Below the pieces are notes generated by a model. That model made no database searches, was not told the DNA's origin, and saw only the letters and a list, made by a program, of their open reading frames with translations. The position numbers and the translations under genes were made by a program. From an uncultured Clostridia bacterium (GTDB lineage Bacteria > Bacillota > Clostridia > UBA1381), in the NCBI GenBank assembly GCA_934486495.1, contig CAKSPW010000012.1:1-43683 (forward strand): a stretch of 43,683 nt of DNA, written 5' to 3'. Below, in pieces: positions 15,370-25,117 of this stretch (position 1 is the first letter of the stretch; every line of letters starts with the position of its first letter).

Positions 15370-17580
15370 ATGGCAAGAAAGAAGAAGGAAGAAAAGGAAA
15401 TAATACCTGCTGAGATAAGGCAGCAGCCTATTTGCGAAACGCTTGAAACGAATTACATGCCATATGCAATGAGCGTTATCGTATCTCGTGCAATTCCGGA
15501 AATAGACGGTTTAAAGCCGGCGCACAGAAAGCTTTTATACACGATGTATAAAATGGGGTTATTGAACGGGAAAATGATAAAATCCGCGAACATTGTCGGT
15601 CAAACAATGCAGTTAAATCCCCACGGTGATGCGGCTATATACGAAACAATGGTCAGACTGACACGAGGCAACGAAGCTTTGCTTCATCCTCTTGTTGAGT
15701 CGCAGGGAAATTTCGGCAAGCAATATTCACGTGATATGGCGTATGCCGCATCGCGTTACACAGAGGCAAGGCTTGAACCTATTTGTGCGGAGCTGTTTGC
15801 GGATATCAACAAAAACACCGTCAAATTTATCGACAACTATGACGGTACAACAAAAGAGCCGACGCTTTTGCCGACAACTTTCCCGCATATTCTTGTAAAC
15901 CCGAATCAGGGTATTGCTGTCGGTATGGCAAGCAACATATGCTCGTTTAATTTACGCGAGGTATGCGAGGCGACGATAGAATACATGAAAAATGAAAACT
16001 GTGACATCTCCGAGTATATGCCTGCACCCGATTTTTCCATGGGTGCGCAGCTTATATACGACAAGGCGGAGATGGACAAGATATACGAAACGGGCAGAGG
16101 CAGCTTTAAGCTTCGTGCAAAGTATTCCTATGACAGCAAAAACCGCTGTATAGATATAACCGAAATACCGTACACCGCAACGAGCGAGGTCATTATTGCA
16201 AAAATAATGGAGAACATAAAAGCGGGAAAACTCCGAGAAATATCGGATGCAAGAGATGAAACGGGACTCGGCGGTTTTAGAATTACGATTGACGTAAAAA
16301 AGGACACAAATCCAGATGCGCTTATGGCAAAGCTGTTTAAGATGACGCCGCTTGAAGATTCGTTCAGCTGTAATTTCAATATTCTTATAAACTCAAAGCC
16401 GAAGGTTATGGGAATAAAAGAGATTTTGAGCGAATGGATTAAATTCAGAATGGACTGCGTTAAGAATTCGCTGCGCTTTGATATAGACAAAAAGAGTGCA
16501 AAGCTTCATTTGCTGACGGGTCTTAAAAAAATACTTTTGGATATTGACAAGGCTATAAGCATTATAAGGCATACCGAGCGTGAGGAGGACGTTGTTCCGA
16601 ACTTGATGGACGGATTTTCCATTGACAGAATTCAGGCGGAGTATATTGCGGAAATAAAGCTTAGAAATTTAAACAAGGAATACATTTTAAACAGAACGTC
16701 CGAAACGGAAAAGCTTATTGAAGAAATAGCAAATCTTGAGGATATGCTGTCAAGCGACAGGAAGATTAAAAAACTTATTGCAAATCAGCTTAAGGAAATA
16801 GCTAAAAAATACGGACAGGACAGAAAGACGGAACTGACGGACGGAGGCGATGCGCCCGAGTACAACGAGGCTGACTCGATTGAGGACTATCCGCTGACGC
16901 TGTTTTTCACACGTGAGGGGTATTTAAAGAAAATATCGGCCGTATCCTTGCGTTCAAGCTCCAACGATCACAAGCTCAAGGAAGATGATGAAATACTTCA
17001 GGAGATTGAAACAACAAACAAGTCGGAGGTGCTTTTGTTTACGGATAAATCAACGGTATACAAGATAAAGTGCTACGACATACCCGATGCAAAGGTAAGT
17101 ACCATGGGTGAATATGTTTCGGCGCTGGTCGGTGCGGAGCCGGACGAGAAATTTATATACATGGTTGTCACGAGTGATTTTTCCGGAATGATGTTCTTTG
17201 CCTTTGAAAACGGTAAGGCGGCAAAGGTAAATCTGTCGAATTACGAAACAAAGACAAACAGGAAAAAGCTCATAAGTGCGTATTCGGACAAATCGCCCGT
17301 TTGTGCGATTTATTATCTTGCCGAGGATATGGATTTGGTTGCGCTTTCCGACAACAACAAGGCGCTTGCGTTTAATACCGAAAAAATACCGCTTAAGGCT
17401 ACAAAAAATACACAGGGTGTACAGGTGCTGACTCTTAAAAAGAAAAATGCCAAAATGATAAGAGTGCTGCCGCCGAGCGAAACATCAATAGTGAATTTGA
17501 AATATTATACAACAAAGAATATACCGGCGACAGGATGCTTCCTCAAAAAAGAGGACAGCGGGCAAATATCGCTTTTGTAG
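15370..17580 (+). CDS. parC: Type IIA DNA topoisomerase subunit A, ParC/GyrA-like
   Basis: This 736-residue subunit makes the transient double-strand break. The winged-helix breakage domain shows AMSVIVSRAIPEIDGLKPAH and NPHGDAAIYE, with the catalytic tyrosine at Y130 (SRYTEARL). The tower and coiled-coil region spans about 340-475, and a beta-pinwheel-like C-terminal domain spans about 500-736. No canonical GyrA box (QRRGGKG) is seen, favouring ParC over GyrA. ATG 15370 is 10 nt after AGAAAGG. An in-frame TTG at 15361 abuts that site and is less likely. It pairs with the divergent ParE-like gene but is separated by the 121-bp repeats. Confidence 0.92.
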   Translation: MARKKKEEKEIIPAEIRQQPICETLETNYMPYAMSVIVSRAIPEIDGLKPAHRKLLYTMYKMGLLNGKMIKSANIVGQTMQLNPHGDAAIYETMVRLTRGNEALLHPLVESQGNFGKQYSRDMAYAASRYTEARLEPICAELFADINKNTVKFIDNYDGTTKEPTLLPTTFPHILVNPNQGIAVGMASNICSFNLREVCEATIEYMKNENCDISEYMPAPDFSMGAQLIYDKAEMDKIYETGRGSFKLRAKYSYDSKNRCIDITEIPYTATSEVIIAKIMENIKAGKLREISDARDETGLGGFRITIDVKKDTNPDALMAKLFKMTPLEDSFSCNFNILINSKPKVMGIKEILSEWIKFRMDCVKNSLRFDIDKKSAKLHLLTGLKKILLDIDKAISIIRHTEREEDVVPNLMDGFSIDRIQAEYIAEIKLRNLNKEYILNRTSETEKLIEEIANLEDMLSSDRKIKKLIANQLKEIAKKYGQDRKTELTDGGDAPEYNEADSIEDYPLTLFFTREGYLKKISAVSLRSSSNDHKLKEDDEILQEIETTNKSEVLLFTDKSTVYKIKCYDIPDAKVSTMGEYVSALVGAEPDEKFIYMVVTSDFSGMMFFAFENGKAAKVNLSNYETKTNRKKLISAYSDKSPVCAIYYLAEDMDLVALSDNNKALAFNTEKIPLKATKNTQGVQVLTLKKKNAKMIRVLPPSETSIVNLKYYTTKNIPATGCFLKKEDSGQISLL

Positions 17581-17592
17581 GAGGATACAGCA

Positions 17593-18951
17593 GTGAAAAA
17601 CAGAATTAACGAATGTGACAGACAATTAAAAAGCTGGGCGGCTCAGATTTACAAGCCGATTGACAACGCAATATATGATAAGTATAACGTAAAAAAAGGA
17701 TTGAGATATAAAGACGGCACCGGTGTAATGGCAGGACTTACCTCAATAGGTGAGGTTTCGGGATATTACATTGAGGACGGCGAAAAAAAGCCTATGCCGG
17801 GACATTTGCGTTATCGCGGATATGACGTATCGGACATTGTAAAGGCGTGTGAAAGGGAAAAGAGGTTTGGATTTGAGGAGGTCGTATATCTTCTTTTGAT
17901 GGGCAAGCTCCCCGATAAAAAGGTACTCGAGGATTTCTCGGCATATCTCGGTCATGCACGTACACTCCCCGACGGCTTCACGGAGGATATGATTCTAAAG
18001 GCGCCGAGCAGCAACATAATGAACAAGCTTGCAAGAGCGGTGCTTGCGTCATATTCATACGACGAAAATCCCGAGGACCTATCGGTTGACAACATAATAA
18101 CTCAGTCTGTTAAGCTAATTGCTCAGCTGCCGGTAATGGCATCGTACGGCTATCAGGCGAAAAGACATTACTATGACGGACTCAGCCTTATACTTCACTC
18201 TCCGCAGCCGGAGCTTTCCACGGCGGAAAACTTTCTTTACATGATACGTCCCGACAACAAGTTCACACCCGAGGAGGCAGAGCTTTTGGATACGCTTTTG
18301 ATTGTTCATGCAGAGCACGGCGGCGGAAACAACTCGGCGTTTACAGCTCATGTTGTATCGTCAACCGACACCGACACATATTCGGCAATTTCGGCGGCGA
18401 TAGGCTCGCTCAAAGGTCCGAAGCACGGCGGTGCAAACGCAAAGGTTATGGGCATGATGGAGGATATCGAGTCGCACGTTGCGGATTGGGCTGACAGAGA
18501 GGCTGTTGGTGCGTATATAGAAAAAATAATCAGAAAAGAAGCGTATGATCGTTCGGGACTTGTTTACGGAATGGGGCATGCCGTATATACAATTTCCGAT
18601 CCGAGAGCAGAGATAATAAAGAAAAAGGCAACGGTGCTTGCAGATAAAAATGCCGAATTTAAAAAGGAACTCGGTCTTTATAATCTGATAGAGGAGATTA
18701 CTCCCGAAATTTTTGCCCGAGTAAAAAAATCGGATAAGGTTATGTGCGCAAACGTTGATTTGTATTCGGGATTCGTGTATAAAATGCTCGGTATACCGCC
18801 GGAGCTTTACACTCCGCTTTTTGCGATTGCAAGAATACCCGGCTGGTGTGCGCACAGACTTGAAGAGGTTCACGTGAATAAGAAGATAATACGTCCTGCA
18901 TATAAGTCGGTTTCAAAGCCGAAGGAATATATGCCGATAGAAGAAAGATAG
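17593..18951 (+). CDS. Citrate synthase (citrate/2-methylcitrate synthase family)
   Basis: The enzyme condenses acetyl-CoA with oxaloacetate to citrate. The catalytic residues are visible: H278 (GPKHGGAN), H329 (YGMGHAVY) and D389 (ANVDLYSG). The pattern PGHLRYRGYDV near residue 69 is also typical. At 452 residues it is longer than the compact bacterial form of about 370, mainly through an N-terminal extension of about 40 residues. The GTG start at 17593 is supported by AGGAGG 8 nt upstream. It begins 12 nt after parC and 15 nt before the glycosyltransferase gene, so it is cotranscribed with unrelated functions. In an anaerobe its likely use is glutamate synthesis through a partial TCA pathway. 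Confidence 0.93.
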   Translation: MKNRINECDRQLKSWAAQIYKPIDNAIYDKYNVKKGLRYKDGTGVMAGLTSIGEVSGYYIEDGEKKPMPGHLRYRGYDVSDIVKACEREKRFGFEEVVYLLLMGKLPDKKVLEDFSAYLGHARTLPDGFTEDMILKAPSSNIMNKLARAVLASYSYDENPEDLSVDNIITQSVKLIAQLPVMASYGYQAKRHYYDGLSLILHSPQPELSTAENFLYMIRPDNKFTPEEAELLDTLLIVHAEHGGGNNSAFTAHVVSSTDTDTYSAISAAIGSLKGPKHGGANAKVMGMMEDIESHVADWADREAVGAYIEKIIRKEAYDRSGLVYGMGHAVYTISDPRAEIIKKKATVLADKNAEFKKELGLYNLIEEITPEIFARVKKSDKVMCANVDLYSGFVYKMLGIPPELYTPLFAIARIPGWCAHRLEEVHVNKKIIRPAYKSVSKPKEYMPIEER

Positions 18952-18966
18952 CGGAAGGTAGAAATA

Positions 18967-19707
18967 ATGAACAAGGTAAATATACTTGGGGTAAATGTTG
19001 ACAGAATAGGCATAAACGATGCGGCAAACAAAATTTTCGGCTTTTTGTCGGGTGACAGATGCCGCAAGGTTTTTACTCCGAATTCGGAAATAATAATGAA
19101 CGGCTACAAGGACAGTAACTTTGCCGGGGTTTTGAATAATGCCGATTTGCTTACGGCTGACGGCATAGGCGTTGTTAAGGCGGCGAGCATATTAAAGCGC
19201 CCCGTTCCCGAACGTGCGGCAGGCTTTGATATTGCATGCAGACTTTTGGAAATGGTTGCAAAGTCTGATTTTAAGCTGTTTTTGTTCGGCGGAAAGCCAG
19301 GCGTTGCCGAAAAGGCGAAAGAGGAAATGGAGAAAAAATATCCCGGTCTTAAGATAGTCGGATTGAGAAACGGTTATTTTAAGGACGAGGAAACGGACGA
19401 TATTGTGGATGAAATAAATAAATCGGGAGCTGAACTTTTGTTCGTATGTCTCGGTGCGCCGAAGCAGGAGCTTTGGATTGACGCCAATGCTGAAAGACTC
19501 GGAGCAAAGGCGGCGCTTGGTATAGGCGGAAGTCTTGACGTATTTGCAGGTGTTGCGGAGCGTGCACCCGAGTTTTACTGCAAGCACGGACTCGAATGGT
19601 TTTATCGGCTTATGAAGGAGCCGTGGCGTGCAAGACGTATGACGGCTTTGCCGAAGTTTGCGTTTACGGTGATTTTGCACGGCAGAAAATATAAGCAGGA
19701 GGACTGA
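18967..19707 (+). CDS. WecG/TagA/CpsF family glycosyltransferase
   Basis: Enzymes of this GT26 family add N-acetylmannosamine or a related sugar to an undecaprenyl-diphosphate-linked GlcNAc during wall teichoic acid or capsule synthesis. The 246-residue product has TPNSEII (T37) and TADGIGVV (D65), the positions I recall as catalytic in TagA. FLFGGKPGVAEKA, LGAPKQELW and GIGGSLDVFAG follow. A basic, aromatic C-terminus (EWFYRLMKEPWRARRM) fits membrane association. The acceptor and sugar cannot be determined from sequence. No other teichoic acid gene is adjacent. Confidence 0.9.
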   Translation: MNKVNILGVNVDRIGINDAANKIFGFLSGDRCRKVFTPNSEIIMNGYKDSNFAGVLNNADLLTADGIGVVKAASILKRPVPERAAGFDIACRLLEMVAKSDFKLFLFGGKPGVAEKAKEEMEKKYPGLKIVGLRNGYFKDEETDDIVDEINKSGAELLFVCLGAPKQELWIDANAERLGAKAALGIGGSLDVFAGVAERAPEFYCKHGLEWFYRLMKEPWRARRMTALPKFAFTVILHGRKYKQED

Positions 19708-19714
19708 TTTTAAA

Positions 19715-20383
19715 ATGGGAATGCTTATAGCTATTGACGGCGTTGACGCAAGCGGCAAGGAAACACAGTCGAAATTGCTTTACGAAAAGCTGTTATCTGA
19801 CGGGAAAAGAGTAAGAAGAATATCATTTCCGATGTATGAGAGCAACTCGTCTTATTTTGTAAAGGAGTATTTGTCGGGCAGTTACGGCAAAAATCCGTCC
19901 GATGTAAACGCATATGCAGCGTCCATGCTTTTTGCGGCAGACCGTTTTGCAACATTTCGCACCGATTGGGGCAAAAATTACTTAAACGGTGACATAATCA
20001 TTGCCGACAGGTATGTTACGTCAAATCTTATTCATCAAGCGGGGAAGATAGCCGATGAAAAGGAAAAAAAAGCGTTTATAGAATGGGAGGAGGATTTTGA
20101 GTACAATAAGCTCGGTCTTCCGAGACCCGATATAACCGTATTTCTCGATATGCCGACGGAATATGCCGAAAAGCTGATGTCGGGAAGAAGTAATAAAATA
20201 ACGGGCGGCGAAAAAAAGGATATTCATGAAAGCAATACCGAATATTTAAAGGCGAGCTATAAAAATGCGACCGATATATCGGATATGCTGTCGTGGGAGA
20301 GAATCAGCTGCGTGGAAAACGGCAGAATTTTAACACCCGATGAAATTTCAGCTCTTGTTTATAATGCTGTAATGAGAGGATAG
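19715..20383 (+). CDS. tmk: Thymidylate kinase
   Basis: Phosphorylates dTMP to dTDP. The P-loop is IDGVDASGKET (about 7-17). The DRY-type motif DRYVTSN (about 106-112) binds the nucleotide and the LID region contains GRSNKITGG. The length of 222 residues is normal to slightly long. AGGAGG lies 12 nt before the ATG. The central insertion (EEDFEYNKLGLPRPD) is typical of a clostridial subgroup annotated as deoxynucleoside or thymidylate kinases, so specificity is very likely but not proven. Confidence 0.88.
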   Translation: MGMLIAIDGVDASGKETQSKLLYEKLLSDGKRVRRISFPMYESNSSYFVKEYLSGSYGKNPSDVNAYAASMLFAADRFATFRTDWGKNYLNGDIIIADRYVTSNLIHQAGKIADEKEKKAFIEWEEDFEYNKLGLPRPDITVFLDMPTEYAEKLMSGRSNKITGGEKKDIHESNTEYLKASYKNATDISDMLSWERISCVENGRILTPDEISALVYNAVMRG

Positions 20384-20385
20384 AT

Positions 20386-21477
20386 ATGGGTACCGAGCAT
20401 ATATTAAACTGGATTTGGCTTTCAAAAGCGCTGAAATTCGGAAAAATAAAGCGTTTGCACAGTATTGTAAGAAGTGCCGACGAGATATATCATATGTCCG
20501 ATTACAGCGAATTTGATTTTTTGAGCCCAAGCGATATAGAGAGCCTTCAAAACAAAAATCTTGATGAGGCAAAAGCGATTTTGGGTGATTGCCAAAGAAA
20601 AAACATATACGTTATAGTATGGGACAGCAAGGCTTATCCGCCGCTTTTGAGGCAGATATCAGAGCCTCCGCTTGTGCTGTACGCAAAGGGTATAATTCCC
20701 GATTGGAACAATATTTTTACAGTCGGGATAGTTGGGACAAGACAAATGTCGGCATACGGCAACAGGATAACGAGCAGTTTTTCGGAAATGATTGCCGAGC
20801 GCGGATGCGTGGTTGTGACGGGACTTGCGCTCGGTAACGATATTGTGGCAACACGTGCGGCGATACGAAAGGGTAAGTTTACGATTGCACTCCTCGGCTG
20901 CGGTGCTGATGTGGTTTATCCGAAGGCGAATGAGCTGGAATATGATTATTTGTCGAAAAACGGCTTGCTTTTAACGGAGCGTCCGCCGGGAGAGTCGCCT
21001 TATTCGTGGAATTTCCCGAAAAGAAACAGAATACTTGCCGGAATTTGCAATGCGGTTGTTGTTACGGAAGCACCCGAAAAGAGCGGTGCACTTATAACGG
21101 CACATATTGCCGCCGATGAAGGCAGAGATGTTTATGCATTTCCGGGCAATATAAATCAAAAGGTTTGCCGCGGCACAAACAAGCTGATACAAGAGGGCGT
21201 TACACCGCTTGTTACACCGGAGAGCTTTTTCGATAATTATCCGCAGCTTTGTGATGTGAAAGAAGATAAAGCACCGGCGGAAAAACAAAACGAAATTATT
21301 GTTTCGGGTATTGAAAAAAAGATTTATGATGCACTTTTTGAACGTGATATGACAACAGATGAGCTTATGGAGGCAACACAGCTTTCTCCGACTGAGTGTA
21401 ACAGCGCTTGTTTTATGCTTGAGCTGAAGCGAATTATCGAGCGAAAACCCGGGAATTTGTATCACAGAGAGCTGTAA
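20386..21477 (+). CDS. dprA: DNA processing protein DprA
   Basis: DprA binds incoming single-stranded DNA and loads RecA during natural transformation, and is kept in many bacteria not known to be competent. The 363-residue product has an N-terminal helical domain (about 1-75), the Rossmann domain (about 100-290) and a C-terminal winged helix (about 305-360). Visible motifs are VGTRQMSAYG, FPKRNRILAG, SGALITAHIAADEGRDVYA and GTNKLIQEG. The usual SGxARGID...AH signature is altered to TGLALGNDIVATRAA. It follows tmk after 2 nt and ends the operon. Confidence 0.9.
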   Translation: MGTEHILNWIWLSKALKFGKIKRLHSIVRSADEIYHMSDYSEFDFLSPSDIESLQNKNLDEAKAILGDCQRKNIYVIVWDSKAYPPLLRQISEPPLVLYAKGIIPDWNNIFTVGIVGTRQMSAYGNRITSSFSEMIAERGCVVVTGLALGNDIVATRAAIRKGKFTIALLGCGADVVYPKANELEYDYLSKNGLLLTERPPGESPYSWNFPKRNRILAGICNAVVVTEAPEKSGALITAHIAADEGRDVYAFPGNINQKVCRGTNKLIQEGVTPLVTPESFFDNYPQLCDVKEDKAPAEKQNEIIVSGIEKKIYDALFERDMTTDELMEATQLSPTECNSACFMLELKRIIERKPGNLYHREL

Positions 21478-21511
21478 AACAGAGGCAGCTTTTAATTTTT
21501 AAAAAAAATCC

Positions 21512-21540
21512 TTGACATCGACAGTTTTTTCTTATATAAT
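21512..21540 (+). promoter_or_regulatory. Strong sigma-A-like promoter for alaS-nth
   Basis: TTGACA (21512-21517) and TATAAT (21535-21540) are separated by 17 nt. The leader of about 40 nt is too short for a T-box. Confidence 0.8.
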
Positions 21541-21589
21541 TATAATTGTGTATTTATGTGTATTTTCAAAAGAAAGGATAGATTTTAAT

Positions 21590-24214
21590 ATGGAATACAT
21601 GGGATTAAACGAAATCCGCGAAAAGTTTTTAAGCTTTTTTGAGTCAAAGGGCTGCTTAAGACTTGACAGCTTTCCGCTCATTCCGAAAAATGACAACAGC
21701 TTACTTCTTATAAATTCAGGTATGGCACCGCTTAAGCCATGGTTTACGGGTGCGGAGGAGCCGCCGAAGCACCGTGTAACAACGTGTCAGAAATGTATAA
21801 GAACACCGGATATAGAAAGAGTCGGAAAAACGGCTCGTCACGGTACATTTTTTGAAATGCTCGGCAATTTCTCGTTCGGAGATTACTTTAAAAGAGAGGC
21901 AATCCATTGGGCTTGGGAATTTATAACGGATGTTATGCAAATTCCGAAGGAGGTTATTTGGATTACTGTTTATGAGGAGGATGACGAGGCAAGGGATATT
22001 TGGGTAAACGAGGTCGGAGTAAATCCCGAAAGAGTTGTAAAGCTCGGTAAAGAGGATAACTTCTGGGAGCATGGAACAGGTCCGTGCGGTCCCTGCTCGG
22101 AAATTCATGTTGACAGAGGCGAGGAATTCGCTTGCGGCCCCGATTGCAGGATAGGCTGTGATTGTGACAGATTTATGGAAATATGGAATCTTGTTTTCAC
22201 ACAGTTTGATAAGCAGGAGGACGGCACATACGAGCGTCTTGCAAATCCGAATATTGATACGGGTATGGGACTCGAGCGTCTTGCGGCATATATACAGGGC
22301 GTAAGCAATCTTTTTGAGGTTGACACGGTAAAGGGCGTAATGGATCACATTTGCCGAATTGCCGGAGTAGAATATAAAAAAGACGATAAAACGGACGTAT
22401 CTCTCCGAGTTATAACCGACCATATAAGAAGTACGGTTATGATGATTTCCGACGGTGTTATTCCGTCAAATGAGGGCAGAGGCTACGTATTAAGACGTCT
22501 TTTGCGCCGTGCGGCAAGACATGGAAAGCTTCTCGGAATTGACAGACAGTTCTTGTTTGAAGTTGCCGATACGGTTATAGAAAACTCGAAATCCGCATAT
22601 CCGGAGCTTGAAGAAAAGGCTGATTATATAAAGAATATTATCAAAATAGAAGAAGGACGCTTTGACGCAACCGTTGAGGGTGGTCTTGCTGTGCTCGGAG
22701 AATACATGAAGGGCGTAAAGAAAATTACGGGTGAGCAGGCGTTTAAGCTTCATGACACATACGGTTTTCCGCTTGATTTGACGATAGAAATCGCCGAAGA
22801 AAACGGTCTTGAGGTTGATGTTGACGGCTTCAATCGTGCAATGGACGAGCAAAAGCAAACGGCTCGTGCAAGCAGAAAGGACGGCTCAAGCTGGGACAGC
22901 GACGAAACATACGAGTTTGAAAATGCGGAAAAGACTGCATTTGTCGGCTATATCAATTTGGATGCCGAGTCGGAAATTGTCGGTATCGCAACCGAGGGAG
23001 AGGTGTCGGCGGTAATTTCAAACGGCGAAACCGGCATAATCGTTACAAAGCAAACACCGTTCTATGCAGAAATGGGCGGTCAGGTAGGCGATATTGGTAC
23101 AATTACATCGGAAAACGCAAGAGCACGTGTGATAAATACAACAAAAACAGGAGACGGAATTTATCTTCATGAGGTTGTTGTAGAGGAAGGCAGGTTCTCT
23201 GACGGTGACAGCGTAACGCTTTCCGTTTGCAGAAAAAACAGAATGGCAATCGCAAGAAATCACAGTGCAACTCATCTTCTCCACAGAGCATTGCGCGACG
23301 AACTCGGTCACCACGTTGCACAGGCAGGCTCGCTTGTAACTCCTGATCGTTTGAGATTTGACTTCTCGCATTTTGAGGCAATGACGGCTGAACAGCTGCA
23401 AAGAGTAGAGGACAGAGTAAACGAGGCAATTCTTGATTCTCTACCCATTATAACTCGTGAGCTTCCGATTGACGAAGCTAAAAAGCTCGGCGCAGAGGCA
23501 CAGTTCGGAGAGAAATACGGCGACGTTGTAAGAGTTGTGGCAATGGGTGATTATTCGGTTGAATTTTGCGGCGGTACTCATCTTACAAATACATCTCAGG
23601 TGGGTCTTTTCAAGCTTATTTCAGAGGGCGGCGTTGCGGCAGGCGTCAGAAGAATAGAGGCTGTAACCGGAATTGGCGTTATGAACTATATTAAGGAAAA
23701 GGACGCGCTTATTTCAAATACGGCGAAGGTTTTAAAAACCAACCTTATAGACGAGATTGACAAAAAGGCGGAGGTTCTTGCATATGAGCTTAAGAACGCC
23801 GAAAAAGAACTCGACAGCATAAAAGCAAAGCTTGCAAGCGCAAAAGCAAACGATATGATGGCGGGAATTAAGCATATCGGGGATGTTGAGCTTGTAACCG
23901 CACAGCTTGACGGTATGACCGCAAACGACTTAAAGACGGCGGCTGACGATATAAAAGCTAAAATGAACGCAGGTGTTGTTGTACTCGCGTCCGATACGGA
24001 TGATAAGATTACATTTGTGGCAATGGCAACAAAGGAAGCTGTTAAAATGGGTGCGCACAGCGGTAACATTATAAAAGAAATAACTCAAATCGCAGGCGGC
24101 AGAGGCGGCGGAAAGCCCGATATGGCGCAGGGCGGCGGCAAGGATGCAAACAAGATTGACGATGCGCTTGCAAAGGTTGATGAAATTGTTTTGTCGCAAA
24201 CGGGACAAAACTGA
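21590..24214 (+). CDS. alaS: Alanyl-tRNA synthetase
   Basis: Attaches alanine to tRNA-Ala. The 874-residue product is full length. The class II core begins GLNEIREKFLSFFESKGC and contains TCQKCIRTPDIERVG and NIDTGMGLERL. The editing domain has zinc-type motifs HSATHLLH and CGGTHL. The end is a DHHA1-like domain with GGGRGGGKPDMAQGGG-like sequence. ATG 21590 is chosen because AAAGGA lies 11 nt upstream and the family N-terminus follows. The longer frame starting at 21512 begins inside the promoter and is rejected. Its stop overlaps the nth start by 1 nt. Confidence 0.98.
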   Translation: MEYMGLNEIREKFLSFFESKGCLRLDSFPLIPKNDNSLLLINSGMAPLKPWFTGAEEPPKHRVTTCQKCIRTPDIERVGKTARHGTFFEMLGNFSFGDYFKREAIHWAWEFITDVMQIPKEVIWITVYEEDDEARDIWVNEVGVNPERVVKLGKEDNFWEHGTGPCGPCSEIHVDRGEEFACGPDCRIGCDCDRFMEIWNLVFTQFDKQEDGTYERLANPNIDTGMGLERLAAYIQGVSNLFEVDTVKGVMDHICRIAGVEYKKDDKTDVSLRVITDHIRSTVMMISDGVIPSNEGRGYVLRRLLRRAARHGKLLGIDRQFLFEVADTVIENSKSAYPELEEKADYIKNIIKIEEGRFDATVEGGLAVLGEYMKGVKKITGEQAFKLHDTYGFPLDLTIEIAEENGLEVDVDGFNRAMDEQKQTARASRKDGSSWDSDETYEFENAEKTAFVGYINLDAESEIVGIATEGEVSAVISNGETGIIVTKQTPFYAEMGGQVGDIGTITSENARARVINTTKTGDGIYLHEVVVEEGRFSDGDSVTLSVCRKNRMAIARNHSATHLLHRALRDELGHHVAQAGSLVTPDRLRFDFSHFEAMTAEQLQRVEDRVNEAILDSLPIITRELPIDEAKKLGAEAQFGEKYGDVVRVVAMGDYSVEFCGGTHLTNTSQVGLFKLISEGGVAAGVRRIEAVTGIGVMNYIKEKDALISNTAKVLKTNLIDEIDKKAEVLAYELKNAEKELDSIKAKLASAKANDMMAGIKHIGDVELVTAQLDGMTANDLKTAADDIKAKMNAGVVVLASDTDDKITFVAMATKEAVKMGAHSGNIIKEITQIAGGRGGGKPDMAQGGGKDANKIDDALAKVDEIVLSQTGQN

Positions 24215-24852
24215 TGACGAAAAAAGAAAGAGCGGCGCTTACCGTCGAGAGGCTCGAAAAGCTTTATCCCGACGTTAAGTGTTCGCTTAACTATACAACA
24301 CCGCTTGAAATGCTGCTTGCAACGCAAATGTCGGCACAGTGCACGGACGCAAGTGTAAACAAAGTCACGCAAACGCTTTTTAAAAAGTATACGTGTGCGG
24401 AGGATTTTGCAAATGCCGATATTTCGGAGCTTCAAAACGATATTCGCTCCATAGGTCTTTATAGGAATAAATCAAAAAATATTATTGCGTGCTGTCAGAA
24501 AATCATATCCGATTACGGCGGAGAGGTGCCCGATACAATGGAAGAGCTTTTGACGCTTCCGGGAACAGGCAGAAAAACCGCAAATCTGATACTCGGAGAA
24601 ATATTCGGGAAAAGTGCTGTCGTTGTTGATACGCATTGCATAAGACTTACAAACAGAATAGGTCTTACAAAGGAGCAGGCACCGGAGAAAATAGAGGCTG
24701 AACTTAAAAAGCTTATTCCTCCCGAAAAGCAGCTCGATACGTGTCACAGGTTTGTGTATCACGGCAGGGCGGTGTGTACGGCACGTTCACCAAAATGCGC
24801 CGAGTGTGTGCTTTGCGATACTTGCAGATATTTTAAAAGCCTGAAAAAATGA
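24214..24852 (+). CDS. nth: Endonuclease III, base-excision repair glycosylase/AP lyase
   Basis: Removes oxidised pyrimidines and cuts at the resulting abasic site. The helix-hairpin-helix LPGTGRKTA contains catalytic K121, and D139 follows in VVDTHC. The [4Fe-4S] cluster cysteines C188, C195, C198 and C204 have the standard 6-2-5 spacing. The length of 212 is typical. The start overlaps the alaS stop (TGATG), so translation is coupled. Confidence 0.97.
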   Translation: MTKKERAALTVERLEKLYPDVKCSLNYTTPLEMLLATQMSAQCTDASVNKVTQTLFKKYTCAEDFANADISELQNDIRSIGLYRNKSKNIIACCQKIISDYGGEVPDTMEELLTLPGTGRKTANLILGEIFGKSAVVVDTHCIRLTNRIGLTKEQAPEKIEAELKKLIPPEKQLDTCHRFVYHGRAVCTARSPKCAECVLCDTCRYFKSLKK

Positions 24853-24859
24853 TAATTAA

Positions 24860-24914
24860 AAGACTGTTTTAAAGGTTATAAGCATAGCCTTGTAAAACAG
24901 TCTTGACTTTTTTT
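24860..24914 (+). terminator. Rho-independent terminator of alaS-nth
   Basis: A 12-bp stem, AAGACTGTTTTA (24860-24871) with its complement at 24893-24904, contains an inner AGG/CCT pairing and is followed by a run of seven T. Confidence 0.85.
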
Positions 24915-25041
24915 GATTCAAAAAATAATACAAATGCATTAAAAATGTTATAAAACGGAAAAATATAACAAAGAAATCATGTCAGATTTGTTTATGACAA
25001 TTAAACCTCGAAAAAAATTTAAACAAATAACAAAAAATGAC

Positions 25042-25070
25042 TTGTTTTTTTTATATTAGTATGTTATAAT
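25042..25070 (+). promoter_or_regulatory. Putative promoter for the polysaccharide/deoxyhexose gene cluster
   Basis: TTGTTT (25042-25047) and TATAAT (25065-25070) are 17 nt apart within a very AT-rich stretch (24915-25080). Confidence 0.5.
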
Positions 25071-25117
25071 ATAATAGACTGTTGAGATTTGCAATCAATT
25101 TTAAAGGAGTGAATATT

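Noticed and set aside
21541..21589. A T-box or riboswitch leader before alaS
   Set aside because: The promoter lies about 40 nt from the start, too short for such a leader.
21716..22423. A 235-codon minus-strand frame inside alaS
   Set aside because: It is antisense to conserved alaS sequence and its product shows no family pattern.
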